A stretch of 64,000 nucleotides of DNA from Orientallactaga sibirica (GCA_036365145.1 JAEOAD010002279.1:1980001-2044000); one strand, 5' to 3'. Positions 20,579-30,908 are shown, counted from the stretch's first letter. Translations and numbers: made by a program. Notes: generated by a model from the sequence alone, not told the origin.

Positions 20579-20893
20579 CTGGAGCCTGGAAGATAGTCTG
20601 GTCTGTTAAATGCTTGCCTTAGAAACATGAAGATCTGAGTTCAACTGCTAGTACTCGTGTGAAAAGTGTTGGGTGTGGGTAGTGCTGCCTGTAATCCCAG
20701 TGTTGGGGTCACAGAGAGCTCCAGGACCAGCCAGTCTGACCTGATGGCTGAGCTCCCCGCCAATGAGAGAGCCTGACTCAGAAAAGTGGGTTGAGTGCCT
20801 GAAGATGACCCACGGGTCTTCCTCTGATCTTCACATACACACGCACACATGTGCATATATGCACGTGCACACAAATGCCCCACACACATTGTT
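20579..20893 (+). mobile_element. B4/RSINE1-type SINE (unit 2)
   Basis: Duplicate of the 19209 copy, nearly identical, including the GTGCATATATGCACGTGCAC end. Confidence 0.75.
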
Positions 20894-20944
20894 TTTCAAA
20901 GGCATGTTTAGTGGCAGCTTAGCGCATCATGAAGTGTGATCAAC

Positions 20945-21058
20945 TTGGGGTCTAACTTTGTCACCCCCTAGTGGCTGCAGAACCTGGGCCAGTTCAATTC
21001 TACAAGCTTCACTCTTTGGTCTGTAGAACGGGAACCCTATTTATTTCATAGAATTCTC
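20945..21058 (+). mobile_element. MIR fragment (unit 2)
   Basis: Duplicate of the MIR fragment in unit 1, with a few substitutions (for example AACGGGAACCC for AATGGGGACCC). Confidence 0.65.
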
Positions 21059-21302
21059 TTTTTAAAATACTTATTTTTTTTATTTACAGGCAAAGAGAGA
21101 CACACTGACAGAGGGAGAGGAGAGAGAGAGAAAGAAGAAGGAGAGAGAAAATGGTTGTACCACAGCCTCCAGCCACTGCAATCAAACTCTAGATGCATGT
21201 GCCACCGTGTGCATCTGGCTTACATGGGTTCTGGGAAATCTAACCTGGATCATTGGTCTTTGTAGGCATGTGCTTTAACTGCTGGGCCATCTCTCCAGCC
21301 CC
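21059..21302 (-). mobile_element. DIP-like SINE, older type A (unit 2)
   Basis: Duplicate of the 19691 copy. It keeps CTGCAATCAAACTCTAG, whereas unit 1 has CTGCAAACTCCAG, so unit 1 has lost a few bases. Confidence 0.9.
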
Positions 21303-21410
21303 CAAATCCATCTTTACGTGTCCAATTGAAGCATATTTTAGGATATGGTCGTACAAATCAGAAAGTTCGGTGGAGATTTGCCATGCAAACACAATTAAAA
21401 AGCAAGAATA

Positions 21411-21649
21411 GGGCTGGAGAGATGGCTTAGTGATTAAGGCACCTGCCTGCTGAGCCTAAGAACGCTGGTTCCAATCAATCTCCAGGTCTCACGTTTAGCC
21501 AGATGCAAAGTGACGCAAGGGCGCAATGCCTCACTTGACCACAAGGGGGCGCACACATCTGGGTTTCATTCACAACAGCTGAGACGCTGCTGGCGCACCC
21601 ATTCTCTATCTCCCTCTCCCTCTCTCTCTGTCTCTCAAAAAAAAAAAAA
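21411..21649 (+). mobile_element. DIP-like SINE, type B
   Basis: Full-length plus copy with CCACAAGGGGGCGC at 21539-21552. AAAAAGCAAGAATA before the head recurs after the A tail, so the insertion site is clear. Its first six bases also appear at the unit 1/unit 2 junction. Confidence 0.95.
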
Positions 21650-21738
21650 AAAAAAGCAAGAATAACTACATTCCTAATGGGCAAAATAGAATGCAGATGG
21701 AGGAAAGATACACCATATGATCCTTAACCACTCTCTCT

Positions 21739-21968
21739 TTTTTATTATTTTATTATTTTATTTTATTTGCAAGGAGAGAAAGAGAGAGAGAGAGAGGAGA
21801 CAGACAGAGGGAGATAATGGGCACGCCTGGGCCTCCAGCCACTGCAAACGAACTCCAGATGCATGCGCCCCCTTGTGCATCTGGCTTACGTGGGTCCTGG
21901 GGATTCGAACCTTGGGTCCTTTGGCTTTGCAGGCAAGCGCCTTAACTGCTAAGCCATCTCTCCAGCCC
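21739..21968 (-). mobile_element. DIP-like SINE, type A
   Basis: Minus copy with TTATTTTATTTGCAAGGAGA, GCGCCCCCTTGTGCATC and CTCTCCAGCCCC head. Confidence 0.95.
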
Positions 21969-22052
21969 CCTCCTTTATCCCTGCCTGAGTTTAGGATCAC
22001 TAAGGAGATATAGAGGCTAAGGTGTGGGTGTGTCTGTCAGGGCCTTTCCTCC

Positions 22053-22113
22053 AAAAAGAAAGAAAGAAAGGGGGAGGGAGGGAGGGAGGGAGGGAGGGAG
22101 GGAGGGAAAGAGG
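22053..22113. repeat. (GAAA)n(GGGA)n purine repeat
   Basis: A short AAAG run followed by about ten GGGA units. Confidence 0.92.
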
Positions 22114-22523
22114 AAGACAAACGATTGACCCTAAATGTGGGCAGCATCATGCCATGGACCGAAGGCCTGAACCAAATAGAAGAGGACGGGGGGAGGGGGA
22201 GGAAACCTGCCAGCCAGACTATGGCATTCCCTTCTCTCTGCGTGGTTTTCTACCATGGTTGGAACCTCTCAGCTCTCCTGGGAATGCTACTGGCCCTGCT
22301 GTGAGGGACTAAGCACTCTGAAACCACAAGCTAAGTAAATGTTCCTTTGAGTTAAAATCTCGGCATTTTGTCAGAGCTTTGCTGACCCTGCAGACTCTGT
22401 GTGTATGTGTGTGTGTGTGTGTGTTAGAACTGAAACACAGCAACAGGGGAATGTACAAGTATAGTTGCATGTGGCACTATTTCTCCTGCAGTGACTGATG
22501 GTGAAGATTTAACTGTAACCTTT
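22114..22523. other. Unique sequence with a (TG)n tract
   Basis: No repeat family or exon was recognised. A (TG)n run lies at 22398-22424. Confidence 0.5.
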
Positions 22524-22735
22524 ACGTAGTGGTTAAGGCGTTTGCCTGCAAAGCCAAAGGAAGGACCCAGGTTCAATTCCCCAGGACCCACGTAAGCCAG
22601 ACGCACAAGGTGGTGCATGTGAATGGAGTTCGTTTGCAGTGGCTGAGGTCCTGTAGCGCCGCTCTCTCTCTCTGTGTGTGCCTCTTTCTCTCTGTCAAAT
22701 AAATAAATAAAAATATATTTTTGAAAAACTTTTGA
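22524..22735 (+). mobile_element. DIP-like SINE, type A, 5' truncated
   Basis: The copy starts at GTAGTGGTTAAGGCG and so lacks the first ~17 bases of the head. The remainder runs to the AAATAAATAAATAAAAAT tail. Confidence 0.92.
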
Positions 22736-22888
22736 ATTCATGCCTTCCAAGGATATATTGTAGGTTTCAGCTAACGATTATAATTTCCTCCCATTGCCAT
22801 TGCTTCAAGATTTTTTTTAACAACCCATGTTTGTTTTAAGGCTTTCTAATAAGCAAATGTTAAACATGAGTTTAATAGAAATGTGTAT

Positions 22889-23047
22889 CAGGCAGGCATG
22901 GTGGCACATGCCTTTAATCTCAGCACTTGGAAGGCAGAACTAGGAGGATCACTGAGGGTTCAAGGCCACCCTGAGACTACATAGTGAATTCCAGGTCCAT
23001 AGTGAATTCTAGCCTGGTCTAGAGTGAGACTCTATCTCAAAAAACCA
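22889..23047 (+). mobile_element. B1 SINE with internal duplication
   Basis: Plus B1 in which CATAGTGAATTCCAGGTC is followed by a second CATAGTGAATTCTAG, an extra ~18-base tandem copy. It leads directly into the purine tract. Confidence 0.92.
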
Positions 23048-23390
23048 AAAGGAAGGAAAGAAGAAAGAAAAAGAAAGAGAGAAGAAAGAAAGAAGGAGAG
23101 AAAGAAAAAGAAGAAGAGAAAGAAAGAAAGAGAAAAGAAAGAAGAAGGAGAGAAAGAAGGAGAGAAAGAAAGAAAGAGACAAGAAAGAGACAAGAAAGAA
23201 GGAGAGAAAGAAAGAAGGAGAGAAAGGAAGGAGAGAGAAGGGAAGGAAGGAGAGGGAAGGGAAGGAAGGAGAGGGAAGGGAAGGAGAGGGAAGGAGAGGG
23301 AAGGGAAGGGAAGGGAAGGAGAGGGAAGGAGAGGGAAGGGAAGGGAAGGAGAGGGAAGGGAAGGGAAGGGAAAGGAAAGGAAATGTACAT
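23048..23390. repeat. Long purine tract grown from a B1 tail
   Basis: About 340 bases are almost purely A and G, first GAAA/GAAGA-like, then GGGAA and GGAGA units from about 23200. Only isolated C bases interrupt it (near 23180). The Lys/Glu/Arg/Gly-rich frame here is a repeat artefact. Confidence 0.95.
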
Positions 23391-24417
23391 CAATAAAAAC
23401 CTAGATATATTTGTTCTGTCTTCCATGGTAGGGTTTACATGGGATTTTATTTTGGGGGAAAAAAGAGTTCTATAGCTAAAAATAAAAGGTTTGATTCTGT
23501 AATTGATCTGGATGAATCTGGAAAACCCATGCCAACTGGCACATTGCAGATTTCTTCTGTCTGATTCTTGTCAGCCATCCAAGAGAACAGACCAAGAACC
23601 ACCCCATTTCCACACCACCACAGGCAACCGCTCCACCGAAGGCTGCCAGAGTGCTTCTCATTGGCCAAAGTCCTCTCCGGGACTTCATTCCTGCTCTTCC
23701 TTCCGCCTCCATCTTACAAGGGATGAAAACGGAGCTCAGAATGAATACTACGCGATTCGCCTGGGATCACAGAACAAAGTCAATGCCAGTGCCAGGACTC
23801 GAACCTAGGGGAGTTTTCAGAGCCAACGTCAGACACGCCGGCGTTCCACACACACGGGGCTGCATGGTTCCCTCCCTCTTCTCTTTGTATTTAATTGGCT
23901 GTCTTCTGCCTTGACTTGGAATTTGCCTCTCCTGGCCTGTCGTGTCGGATAAGTTCATCAAACGTCAAGGCTTCTCGTTCGTTTTCAGAAAGGATTACGA
24001 CGCTAAGCTTTCATAATTAAGAGCATCTCGTTGAACGGTCCCCTTACCACAGCTCTCTTGCCTATATCTTCTGATTATTAGACATGGATTTTCTGATTTT
24101 GCACAAAAAAATTATATTTGCTCTAAGTGCAAGCTACAAATTAACTGCTCATAAAATGCTTCTCTCCCCCCCCCCTTCTGTGCTGTTACTTAAAGGAAAT
24201 CTCTTCCTCTGGCATTTAAAAGCAATAACGACTCAAAATTGAATCAGCTAATAAGATTTGAATAGAATAACTACACTTTAAACAAAAATAGTTGAGAGAC
24301 AGAGACTGTTTAAAAGCTATCCCAAAGGTGAAATTAGGTGCTGTTTGTTTAAGCACTGCAAAATATTTGATGGTAAGATACAAGCAATACAAAGCAGGTT
24401 AGAAATCTTAAGGAGTG
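23391..24417. other. Largely unique; AT-rich part could be conserved
   Basis: No exon was recognised. One MIR lies inside (23712-23830). The part 23950-24410 is AT-rich, has several TAATTA/ATTA cores and carries no repeat signature. Confidence 0.5.
23712..23830 (-). mobile_element. MIR fragment
   Basis: ACAAGGGATGAAAACGGAGC, TCGCCTGGGATCACAGAAC and AGTGCCAGGACTCGAACC follow the minus-strand MIR order. Confidence 0.65.
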
Positions 24418-24608
24418 GGGGATGGTGAGATGGCTTAGCAGTTAAGGTGCATGCCTGCGAAGCCTAAAGACCCCAGTTCAATTCTCCAGGTCCCACCTAA
24501 GCCAGATACACATGGTGGTGCGTGCGTCTGGAGTTCACTGGAGGCCCTGATGCGCCCATTCTCACTCTCCCCCCACCCCGCGTCTCTAATAAATAAAAAT
24601 AAAATCTT
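24418..24608 (+). mobile_element. DIP-like SINE, type A, small deletion
   Basis: Plus copy with head GGGGGATGGTGAGATGGC. TTTGCAGTGGC is missing between GGAGTTCA and CTGGAGGCCC. The tail is AATAAATAAAAATAAAATC. Confidence 0.9.
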
Positions 24609-24888
24609 GGGCTGGAGAGATGGCTTAGCGGTTAAGGCGCCTGCCTGCTAAGCCTAAGCTGGTTCCAATCTCCAGCGGTTCCAATCTCCAGGTCCCACGT
24701 TTAGCCAGATGCCAAGTGATGCAAGGGCGCAATGCTGCACTTGCCCACAAGGGGGCGCACACATCTGGAGTTAGTTCACAGCAGCTTAGAGACTGCTGGC
24801 ACACCCATCTCTATCTGTCTCCCTCTCCCTCTCTGTCTGTCTGTCTGTCTCTCTCCAAAAATAAATAATAAAAAAATTCTTTAAAAAA
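24609..24888 (+). mobile_element. DIP-like SINE, type B'
   Basis: It is inserted in the tail of the preceding SINE: AAAATAAAATCTT flanks it on both sides. GGTTCCAATCTCCAGC is duplicated. CCACAAGGGGGCGC lies at 24745-24758. Confidence 0.95.
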
Positions 24889-26280
24889 ATAAAATCTTTT
24901 AAAAAATGAAAAAGAAATCTCAAGGAAATTGAATAAGCAAAATGCAGTAACATTGGAAAATACCACCTCTCCTCCTACCCAAAGCCAAGGTAGGCTCATT
25001 TATAGAACGGCATGACTTAGCATCTCCTGATATCCCAAAATAAATTGGCATGTGTTATCTAGTGTCACCTTCCCCCATGTAAGATGGTATTCTTGTGATT
25101 CTCTTTACAGATAACGATGTGCACGTTAACTGTCCCAACAGCACTCAGGAGAATGGCCGCTCACTGAGTGCCTACTGCACACTGGGTGAATTGGAACTCC
25201 AGGATCCCCATGTTTGCTCTGGCCCAAGCATCACCAGCCTCGGTCCACAGATGGGGAAACTGAGAGTCGGAGTGATGGATGGTCCCGCTCTTAGCATTAG
25301 GGGGATAACTCACACTTGAGGGTTCCAACGCCTCCCTCGTATTGGGCCATTCCCTGTCTCAAGCTCTTCCCCAGGGTTAGCGTCAGCGTGGAAATGGGTA
25401 CGCACCATGCCAACACAGTCCACAACAAACACCAAGCTGTCTTTGATCCCCAGCACAGGATTCTGATTTTTTTTCAGATACCTAGAATCCACTTACCGGT
25501 TGACCTCTTGTGCCATAGTCCCATGCTGCCAGGTCACCAAAGACAAACCAAAGAGTACCAAAGCACGCATCTCATCGAAGCCACCACCTGCTATAAACCT
25601 GAAGGAACTTCTTGTTCTGGGAGTTGACAATGTCTTCAGGCTAGAATGGAGAAGCATCGATCAGATGTTCAAAAGTATCAGCTGCCACTCCATTCCCATC
25701 CAAGTGTGGTTAACGACTAACTAAGATATTGATTAACCAGCGCCCCTTAAAAATGGCTCAGAGCCCTTTAGACCTTTTGAATTAACAATATCTATGTGGT
25801 TAAGAAAAGTTGATATTTAACCAATTTAAAAAAAAATGGAGACGTAATTGCAGAATGCCTTTATCTTTGAGAGTGGCTTTTGAAATTTCTGAGATCAATC
25901 TTTTTTTTTTTTTTGCCAAGAAACAAGGGCTCGTTCTGAGATATCCGCTCAGGCATGCGCAACAGGAAAAACACAGGAAATGTCAGCAGTTACCCGGGGT
26001 TCTGCTATGCGTTGACAAACATCTGGAATCTGAGAAATTTGTGCGATCATTAGCCTAGTCCTTTCTTCATGCACACGTGGGGCACCATTAAGATGCAAGC
26101 TATTTGTGTCTTGGGGCAACCAGATGTCTTAAGTACACATCTTTCAGAAGCACTCGAAGAAAATGCCATCGGTGACAGCCACATATCTGAACCCCACCTG
26201 TGCATAACATCCTACTCCCCAAACAGACAGAATCAAGAAGGCAGGTAATGGATAGCCGGTAGGTTAAAAATAAATGAATA
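24889..26280. other. SINE-free unique sequence
   Basis: About 1.4 kb with no SINE, LTR or LINE recognised. Frames at 25095-25627 have no recognisable domain and I see no convincing exon. It is one of the longest repeat-free stretches in the window. Confidence 0.55.
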
Positions 26281-26516
26281 GGGGCTGGAGAGATGGCTTA
26301 GTGGTGAAGGCGCCTGCCTCCTAAGCCTAAAAAAGAACCCTGGTTCCAATCTCCAGGTCCCACGTTTAGACAGATGCAAAGTGATGCAAGGGCGCAATGC
26401 CGCACTTGACCACAAGGGGGCGCGCACATCTGGATTTCGTTCGCAGCAGCTGAGAGGCTGCTGGCGCGCCCATCTCTATCTGTCTCCCTCTCCCTCTCTC
26501 TCTGTCTTTCTCCAAA

Positions 26517-26547
<31 letters not shown>

Positions 26548-26550
26548 ATA
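26281..26550 (+). mobile_element. DIP-like SINE, type B
   Basis: Plus copy with a small AAAA insertion in CCTAAAAAAGAACCC and CCACAAGGGGGCGC at 26410-26423. A long (AAAT)n tail abuts the next SINE. Confidence 0.94.
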
Positions 26551-26770
26551 GGGCTGGAGAGATAGCTTAGCAGTTAAAGTGCTTACCTGTGAAGCCTAAC
26601 GACCCCGGTTCGAGGCTCAATTCCCCAGGACCCATGTAAGCCAGATGCACAAGGTGGCGCATGCATCTGGAGTTCGTTTGCAGTGGCTGGAGGTCCTGGT
26701 GCGCCCATTTTCTCTCTCTCTCTCTCTTTCTCTCTCTCTGTCGCTCTTGAATAAATAAATAAATAAAAAT
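26551..26770 (+). mobile_element. DIP-like SINE, type A'
   Basis: GGTTCGAGGCTCAATTCCCC marks type A'. The head starts directly at the (AAAT)n tail of the type B copy. Confidence 0.94.
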
Positions 26771-27372
26771 AATTACCTACTGTACGGTATTGGCATTTCA
26801 AATGCCTTGTTTTATTTAATTCCCCCATTGGCAAGTCTATGACACGAAAATGACTAACTCCATGTGTGCTCTATTCCTGTACCATTGTGGTACCTCAGGG
26901 TTTAAAACTAGGCACAACTGGTGGTAGTAAACTTCACCTTGGATATATGGACAAAGCCTCACGTTGGCCAGAGCAGATATGCATTTCTCCCAGCAGCTTA
27001 CTGATGGCATCAATGTGGATGGGCAAGCATTCAGTTTTATGGGGGAAGGGTGCATGCATGTGTATGCATGTATATTCAGTTTTATGGAGGAAGGGTGCGT
27101 GCATGTGTGTGCGTGTATATCAGGCACATGATAGTCTAACTCTCTGCGGAATCCTGCAAAATATTGAAAAACATACTTGGCCTTGCCTGCCAACAACGGA
27201 TGAGCCATCTCCCACCCACTGCCCTCTCCCCACCCTTTGTGAGACCCTATGTCTATTGCATCTGCTTCATTTTCCGATTCCCTCATCAGTCCTTGGCTGC
27301 TGCCACAGATACTACTACTGGGTTTTCTCCGCTGGAAATGAAGCAGGGCTGGGGTAAGAAATTGGTCTCCGA
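26771..27372. other. Unique sequence with a short tandem pair
   Basis: No repeat family or exon was recognised apart from the two-copy 45-base repeat at 27030-27119. Confidence 0.5.
27030..27119. repeat. Two-copy 45-base tandem repeat
   Basis: Two adjacent 45-base units start TTCAGTTTTATGG(G/A)GGAAG and end in alternating GCATGT purine-pyrimidine sequence. Confidence 0.9.
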
Positions 27373-27600
27373 CAGCCGAGTGTGGTGGTGCATGCCTTTA
27401 ATCCCAGCACTCAGGAGGCAGAGGTAGGAGGATCACCATGAGTTTGAATCCACCCTGCGACTATATAGTGAATTCCAGGTCAGCCTGAGCTAGAGTGAGA
27501 CCCTATCTCTATAAACCAGAAGAAGAAGGAGAAGGGGGAGGAGGAAAGAAAAAAAAAGAAAAGAAAAAAGGAAAAGAAAAGGAAAAGAAAAGAAAAGGAA
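27373..27600 (+). mobile_element. B1 SINE with long purine tail
   Basis: Plus B1 to CTATCTCTATAAACC, then an AGAAGG/AAAAGG-rich tail. AAATTGGTCTCCGA before and AAATTGGTTTCTGA after are the target-site duplication, so the purine tract belongs to the insertion. Confidence 0.93.
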
Positions 27601-27613
27601 AAAATTGGTTTCT

Positions 27614-27845
27614 GAGCTGGAGAGATGGCTTAGTGGTTAAGGCATTTGCTTGCAAAGCCAAAGGACACCGGTTTGATTCTCCATGACCCACATAAGCCAG
27701 AGGCATAAGGGGCGCACATGTCTGCAGTTCGTTTGCAGTGGCTGGATGGAGGCCCTAGCACGCCCATTCTCTCCCTCCCTCCCTCCCTCCCTCCCTCTCT
27801 CTCTCTCTCTGCCTCTTTTTCTCTCTCTCAAAATATATTTAAAAA
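27614..27845 (+). mobile_element. DIP-like SINE, type A
   Basis: Plus copy with head GAGCTGGAGAGATGGCTTAG, a (CCCT)n stretch at 27770-27796 and tail AAAATATATTTAAAAA. Confidence 0.93.
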
Positions 27846-28107
27846 CCAACAAATTGTTCTCCATCAGAGGCTTTGTGGGACGAGCTAATGTGTGTCTCCT
27901 GCTTGCTTCATCGTTATTGTGAGCACCGTATTTGCATGAAGGGCGTGGGATGAGAGAGAGAGAGAGAGAGAGAGCCAGGGGCTGGCTCATGACATCAGGT
28001 GTTCAAGTCCAACAAGGGATCTGGCATTGCAAGCAAGCACCTCTGGCCAAATCTGGGTGGTGCTTTGCGGAATTCATCTCAGAACCGGTTAGCAGTGAAA
28101 AGCAATT

Positions 28108-28114
<7 letters not shown>

Positions 28115-28139
<25 letters not shown>

Positions 28140-28287
28140 GGGGTTTTGCAAGGAAGGGTTTCACTCTAGTCCAGGCTGACCTGGAATTCACGATGTAGTC
28201 TCAGGGTGGCCTCAAACTCTCGCGATCCTCCTACCTCTGCCTCCCGAGTGCTGGGATTAAAGGCGTGTGCCACCACCATGCCTGGCT
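28115..28287 (-). mobile_element. B1 SINE
   Basis: Minus B1 with a ~26-base T tail. AGCAATTTGATTTT at 28101-28114 and 28288-28301 is a perfect target-site duplication. Confidence 0.96.
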
Positions 28288-28301
28288 AGCAATTTGATTT
28301 T

Positions 28302-28649
28302 GAACCTGAGCCAGGTCACATCCTCTAGGCTCTGTCCGTCAGTCAGTCCATCAGTCAGTCAGCTCCTACAGGGTGCCTTCACTCAGTTTGGTGCAGGGTC
28401 AGCCCCTCCTCTGTTCCCACAGAGCCTGGCCACAGTCCCTTACTATAAAGACTAGTAAGGTGGTAGTTTGTCGTGTGTTCTGCTTGTGGTTGGGGTGGGG
28501 CGGCGTGGGGAGGATGCCCTGAGCCAGAGAGGGAACCTCTGGAGTGAGTTAGGCCGGATGGCCAGATCTCCCTCCACGCCCCCCCACCCCCATCCCCGCT
28601 CCTCCCAGTTCACTGGTCCCAAAGGTAGAAATCAGAGGAGATGCCCCGC
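28302..28649. other. Unique sequence, no gene identified
   Basis: No repeat family or exon was recognised. CAGTCAGTCCATCAGTCAG near 28340 is a short imperfect repeat. Confidence 0.5.
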
Positions 28650-29102
28650 CCTTCAGCCAAGCAACAGCTGAATCCACAGAGGAATTGGGGAGACGAGCAA
28701 GAGAGCTGCTTCCACGCTGAACCTGATAATCAGCGTCAGGGTGAAGGAGACAGACCCTGAGGACACTCAACACCTACCAATGCAGAGATCCAGAGGATCC
28801 TAAGAGCTCATCACTGACGTAGACTTAAAACTCACCCACCACGGCTCAGGGAATACTGCATAAGAGGGGGCGGAGAGATTGTAAGAGCCGCAGGTTGAGA
28901 CATCATGCCCAGAGGCATTCCCTCCCCTCCCCCAAAATAACTGACTGCTGCTCCCACAATGCATAAACCACAACCCCATGGGGAATATCTGCAACCCCAC
29001 TGAGGAGGGTCCCCAATGGAATGGGGGCAGGGAGGAGGGAAAAGAGGATACCAACGCATGATGTATCCATATGAAATAATAATAAACATTAATAATAAAC
29101 AT
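28650..29102 (+). mobile_element. L1 LINE 3' end
   Basis: GGCTCAGGGAATACTGCATA, GGCGGAGAGATTGTAAGAGC and the downstream CCCATGGGGAATATCTGCAA resemble rodent L1 3' sequence. It ends in AATAATAATAAAC-type A-rich sequence. The 5' edge is approximate. A second copy lies inverted at 36275-36686. Confidence 0.7.
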
Positions 29103-29153
29103 TAAAAATAATAAGAGAGGATAAAAACCTGAAAAAAAGAAAGTCAGTTACAA

Positions 29154-29340
29154 GCTGGGCGTGGTGGCACATGCCTTTAATCCCAGCACTTGGGAGGCAG
29201 AGATAGGAGGATCACTGTGAGTTCGAGGCCACCCTGAGACTACATAGTGAATTCCAGGTCAGCCTGGACTGGAGTGAAACCCTACCTCAAAAAACCAAAA
29301 AAGAAAAACCAAAATAAAATAAAATAAAATAATTTTTAAA
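29154..29340 (+). mobile_element. B1 SINE
   Basis: Plus B1 from AGCTGGGCGTGGTGGCAC to CTACCTCAAAAAACC with an AAAATAAAAT tail. Confidence 0.95.
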
Positions 29341-29344
29341 AAGA

Positions 29345-29595
29345 GGGCTGGAGAGATGGCTTAGCGGTTAAGGCGCCTGCCTCCTAAGCCTAAGAATGCT
29401 GGTTCTAATCTCCAGCGGTTCCAATCTCCAGGTCCCACATTTAGCCAGATGCAAAGTGACGCAAGGGCACAATGCCACACTTGACCACAAGGGGGCGCAC
29501 ACATCTGGGTTTTGTTCGCAGTAGCTGAAAGGCTGTTGGTGCGCCCATCTCTGTCTTCCTCTCCCTCTCTCTCTGTCTCTCTCTCTTTCTCCAAA
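29345..29595 (+). mobile_element. DIP-like SINE, type B'
   Basis: GGTTCTAATCTCCAGC then GGTTCCAATCTCC shows the duplicated box. CCACAAGGGGGCGC lies at 29485-29498. Its 3' tail has become the following purine tract. Confidence 0.95.
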
Positions 29596-29689
29596 AAGAA
29601 GGAAGGAAAGGAAGGAAGGAGGGAGGGAGGGAGGGAAGGAAGGAAGGAAGGAAGGAAGGAAGGAAGGAAGGAAGGAAGGAAGGAAGGGA

Positions 29690-29755
<66 letters not shown>

Positions 29756-29757
29756 CA
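29596..29757. repeat. (GGAA)n(GAAA)n purine tract
   Basis: GGAAGGAGGGA units change to GGAA and then GAAA units. The tract grew from a SINE tail. Frames on both strands are repeat artefacts. Confidence 0.95.
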
Positions 29758-30049
29758 GAACCAGCGCTTCACCTCTGCCTATGGGGGCACGTGAAAGAGG
29801 GTTAAAATCTACTAGAAGTGGTCTGGCTGGTGTGGGCAATTCTAAACAATGCCATCATTCCCCTCTTTACCCGCTCTTCCTCCCCAGCACCATACTGAAT
29901 TTCCTGCTTGTCTGTCTGAGCTCCCCATGTGCTAGGCAAGAAGGTGGGGTCATGTCGGAAGCCATACATTTTTTTTTTGCATACATTTTATTCCCAATGC
30001 TAGCGCAGTAGGTATGGACACGTTTTATGCTGTTAAGGGAAAACTTTGG

Positions 30050-30260
30050 CTTTTTATTTTTATTTATTGATTGATTTATTACAGATAGAGAAAGGGAGAG
30101 AAAGAGAGAATGGGTGCACCAGGGCCTCTAGCCACTGCAAATGAACTCCAGACGCATGCACTCCCTTGTGCAGCTGGCTTACGTGGGACCTGAAGAATCA
30201 AACCAGGATCCTTAGGCTTTGCAGGCAAATGGCTTAACTGCTAAGCCATCTCTCCAGCCC
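30050..30260 (-). mobile_element. DIP-like SINE, type A
   Basis: Minus copy with TTTATTGATTGATTTATTAC tail side, CTCCCTTGTGCAGCTGGC and CTCTCCAGCCC head. Confidence 0.94.
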
Positions 30261-30265
30261 GACTT

Positions 30266-30282
30266 TAGTATTTTTAATTAAT

Positions 30283-30313
<31 letters not shown>

Positions 30314-30499
30314 TTTGCAAGCAGAGAGAGAGATAAGGAGGAGACAGACAGAGAGAGGCCAGGGCCACTAGCCACTGCAAATGAACTTCAGACACATGTG
30401 CCCCCTTGTGCATCTGGCTTACGTGGGCACTGTAGAATAGAACCTGGGTCCTTTGGCTCTGCAGGCAAGCACCTTAACCATTAAGCCATCGCTCCAGCC
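30266..30499 (-). mobile_element. DIP-like SINE, type A
   Basis: Minus copy with a long (ATTT)n tail, TGCCCCCTTGTGCATCTGG and CATCGCTCCAGCC head. ACTTTAG(C/T)-like flanks recur around 30044, 30262 and 30500, suggesting two insertions at one site. Confidence 0.93.
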
Positions 30500-30908
30500 T
30501 AACTTTAGCTTTTTAAGTCCAAAAAAAAATAAGATTGAAGCCCCAGTTGTCCAGCTGTGCAATTTTGGGGCAAATTGTCTAACTATCATGCCTTAACCAC
30601 GTGTCTCATATGGCGGCTTGCATCGTTACTTTACAAATAGAATGAACACGTTTCTAGGCAACATGGGGATGGATGGCCTTCCTCTTTGCACTCCTTTCAC
30701 TTTCTGCTGTTTTGTTTCAAAAACCCTTCCCGTGGCCATTTGGGCAGGTGCATGCTCTCAGCCAGGGCTTGGGACAGAGCTGTGGGAGGGTGACTCAGAA
30801 ACTGACGTAGTGTATGTAGTGACGTAGTGCTGTTTTTTTGTGTGATTTAGGCATCCATGTGTTGTCATGATATGGGTACTTCCAGTTTAAAGATATCTTA
30901 GGCTTTAG
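30500..30908. other. Unique sequence, no gene identified
   Basis: No repeat or exon was recognised. Confidence 0.5.

Larger units (their letters stand above)
20043..21414. repeat. Tandem duplication, unit 2
   Basis: Direct repeat of 18701-20042. The junction reads AAGCAAGAATAGGGCTGAAA: the first six bases of a SINE head run straight into the start of the unit. Unit 2 is about 30 bases longer, mainly from TTTA and GA microsatellite growth in the SINE tail at 20061-20155. Confidence 0.92.

Noticed and set aside
19279..20889. Near-identical frames on the minus strand at 19.27-19.54 kb and 20.64-20.89 kb that could suggest a duplicated gene
   Set aside because: They are translations of the B4-type SINE in both units of the tandem duplication, including its CA repeat.
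23024..23426. 126- and 129-codon frames on opposite strands
   Set aside because: Both are translations of the purine tract after a B1; neither has a non-repeat domain.
29596..29757. Regular repeats resembling a CRISPR array
   Set aside because: There are no spacers; it is a tetranucleotide microsatellite in mammalian DNA.
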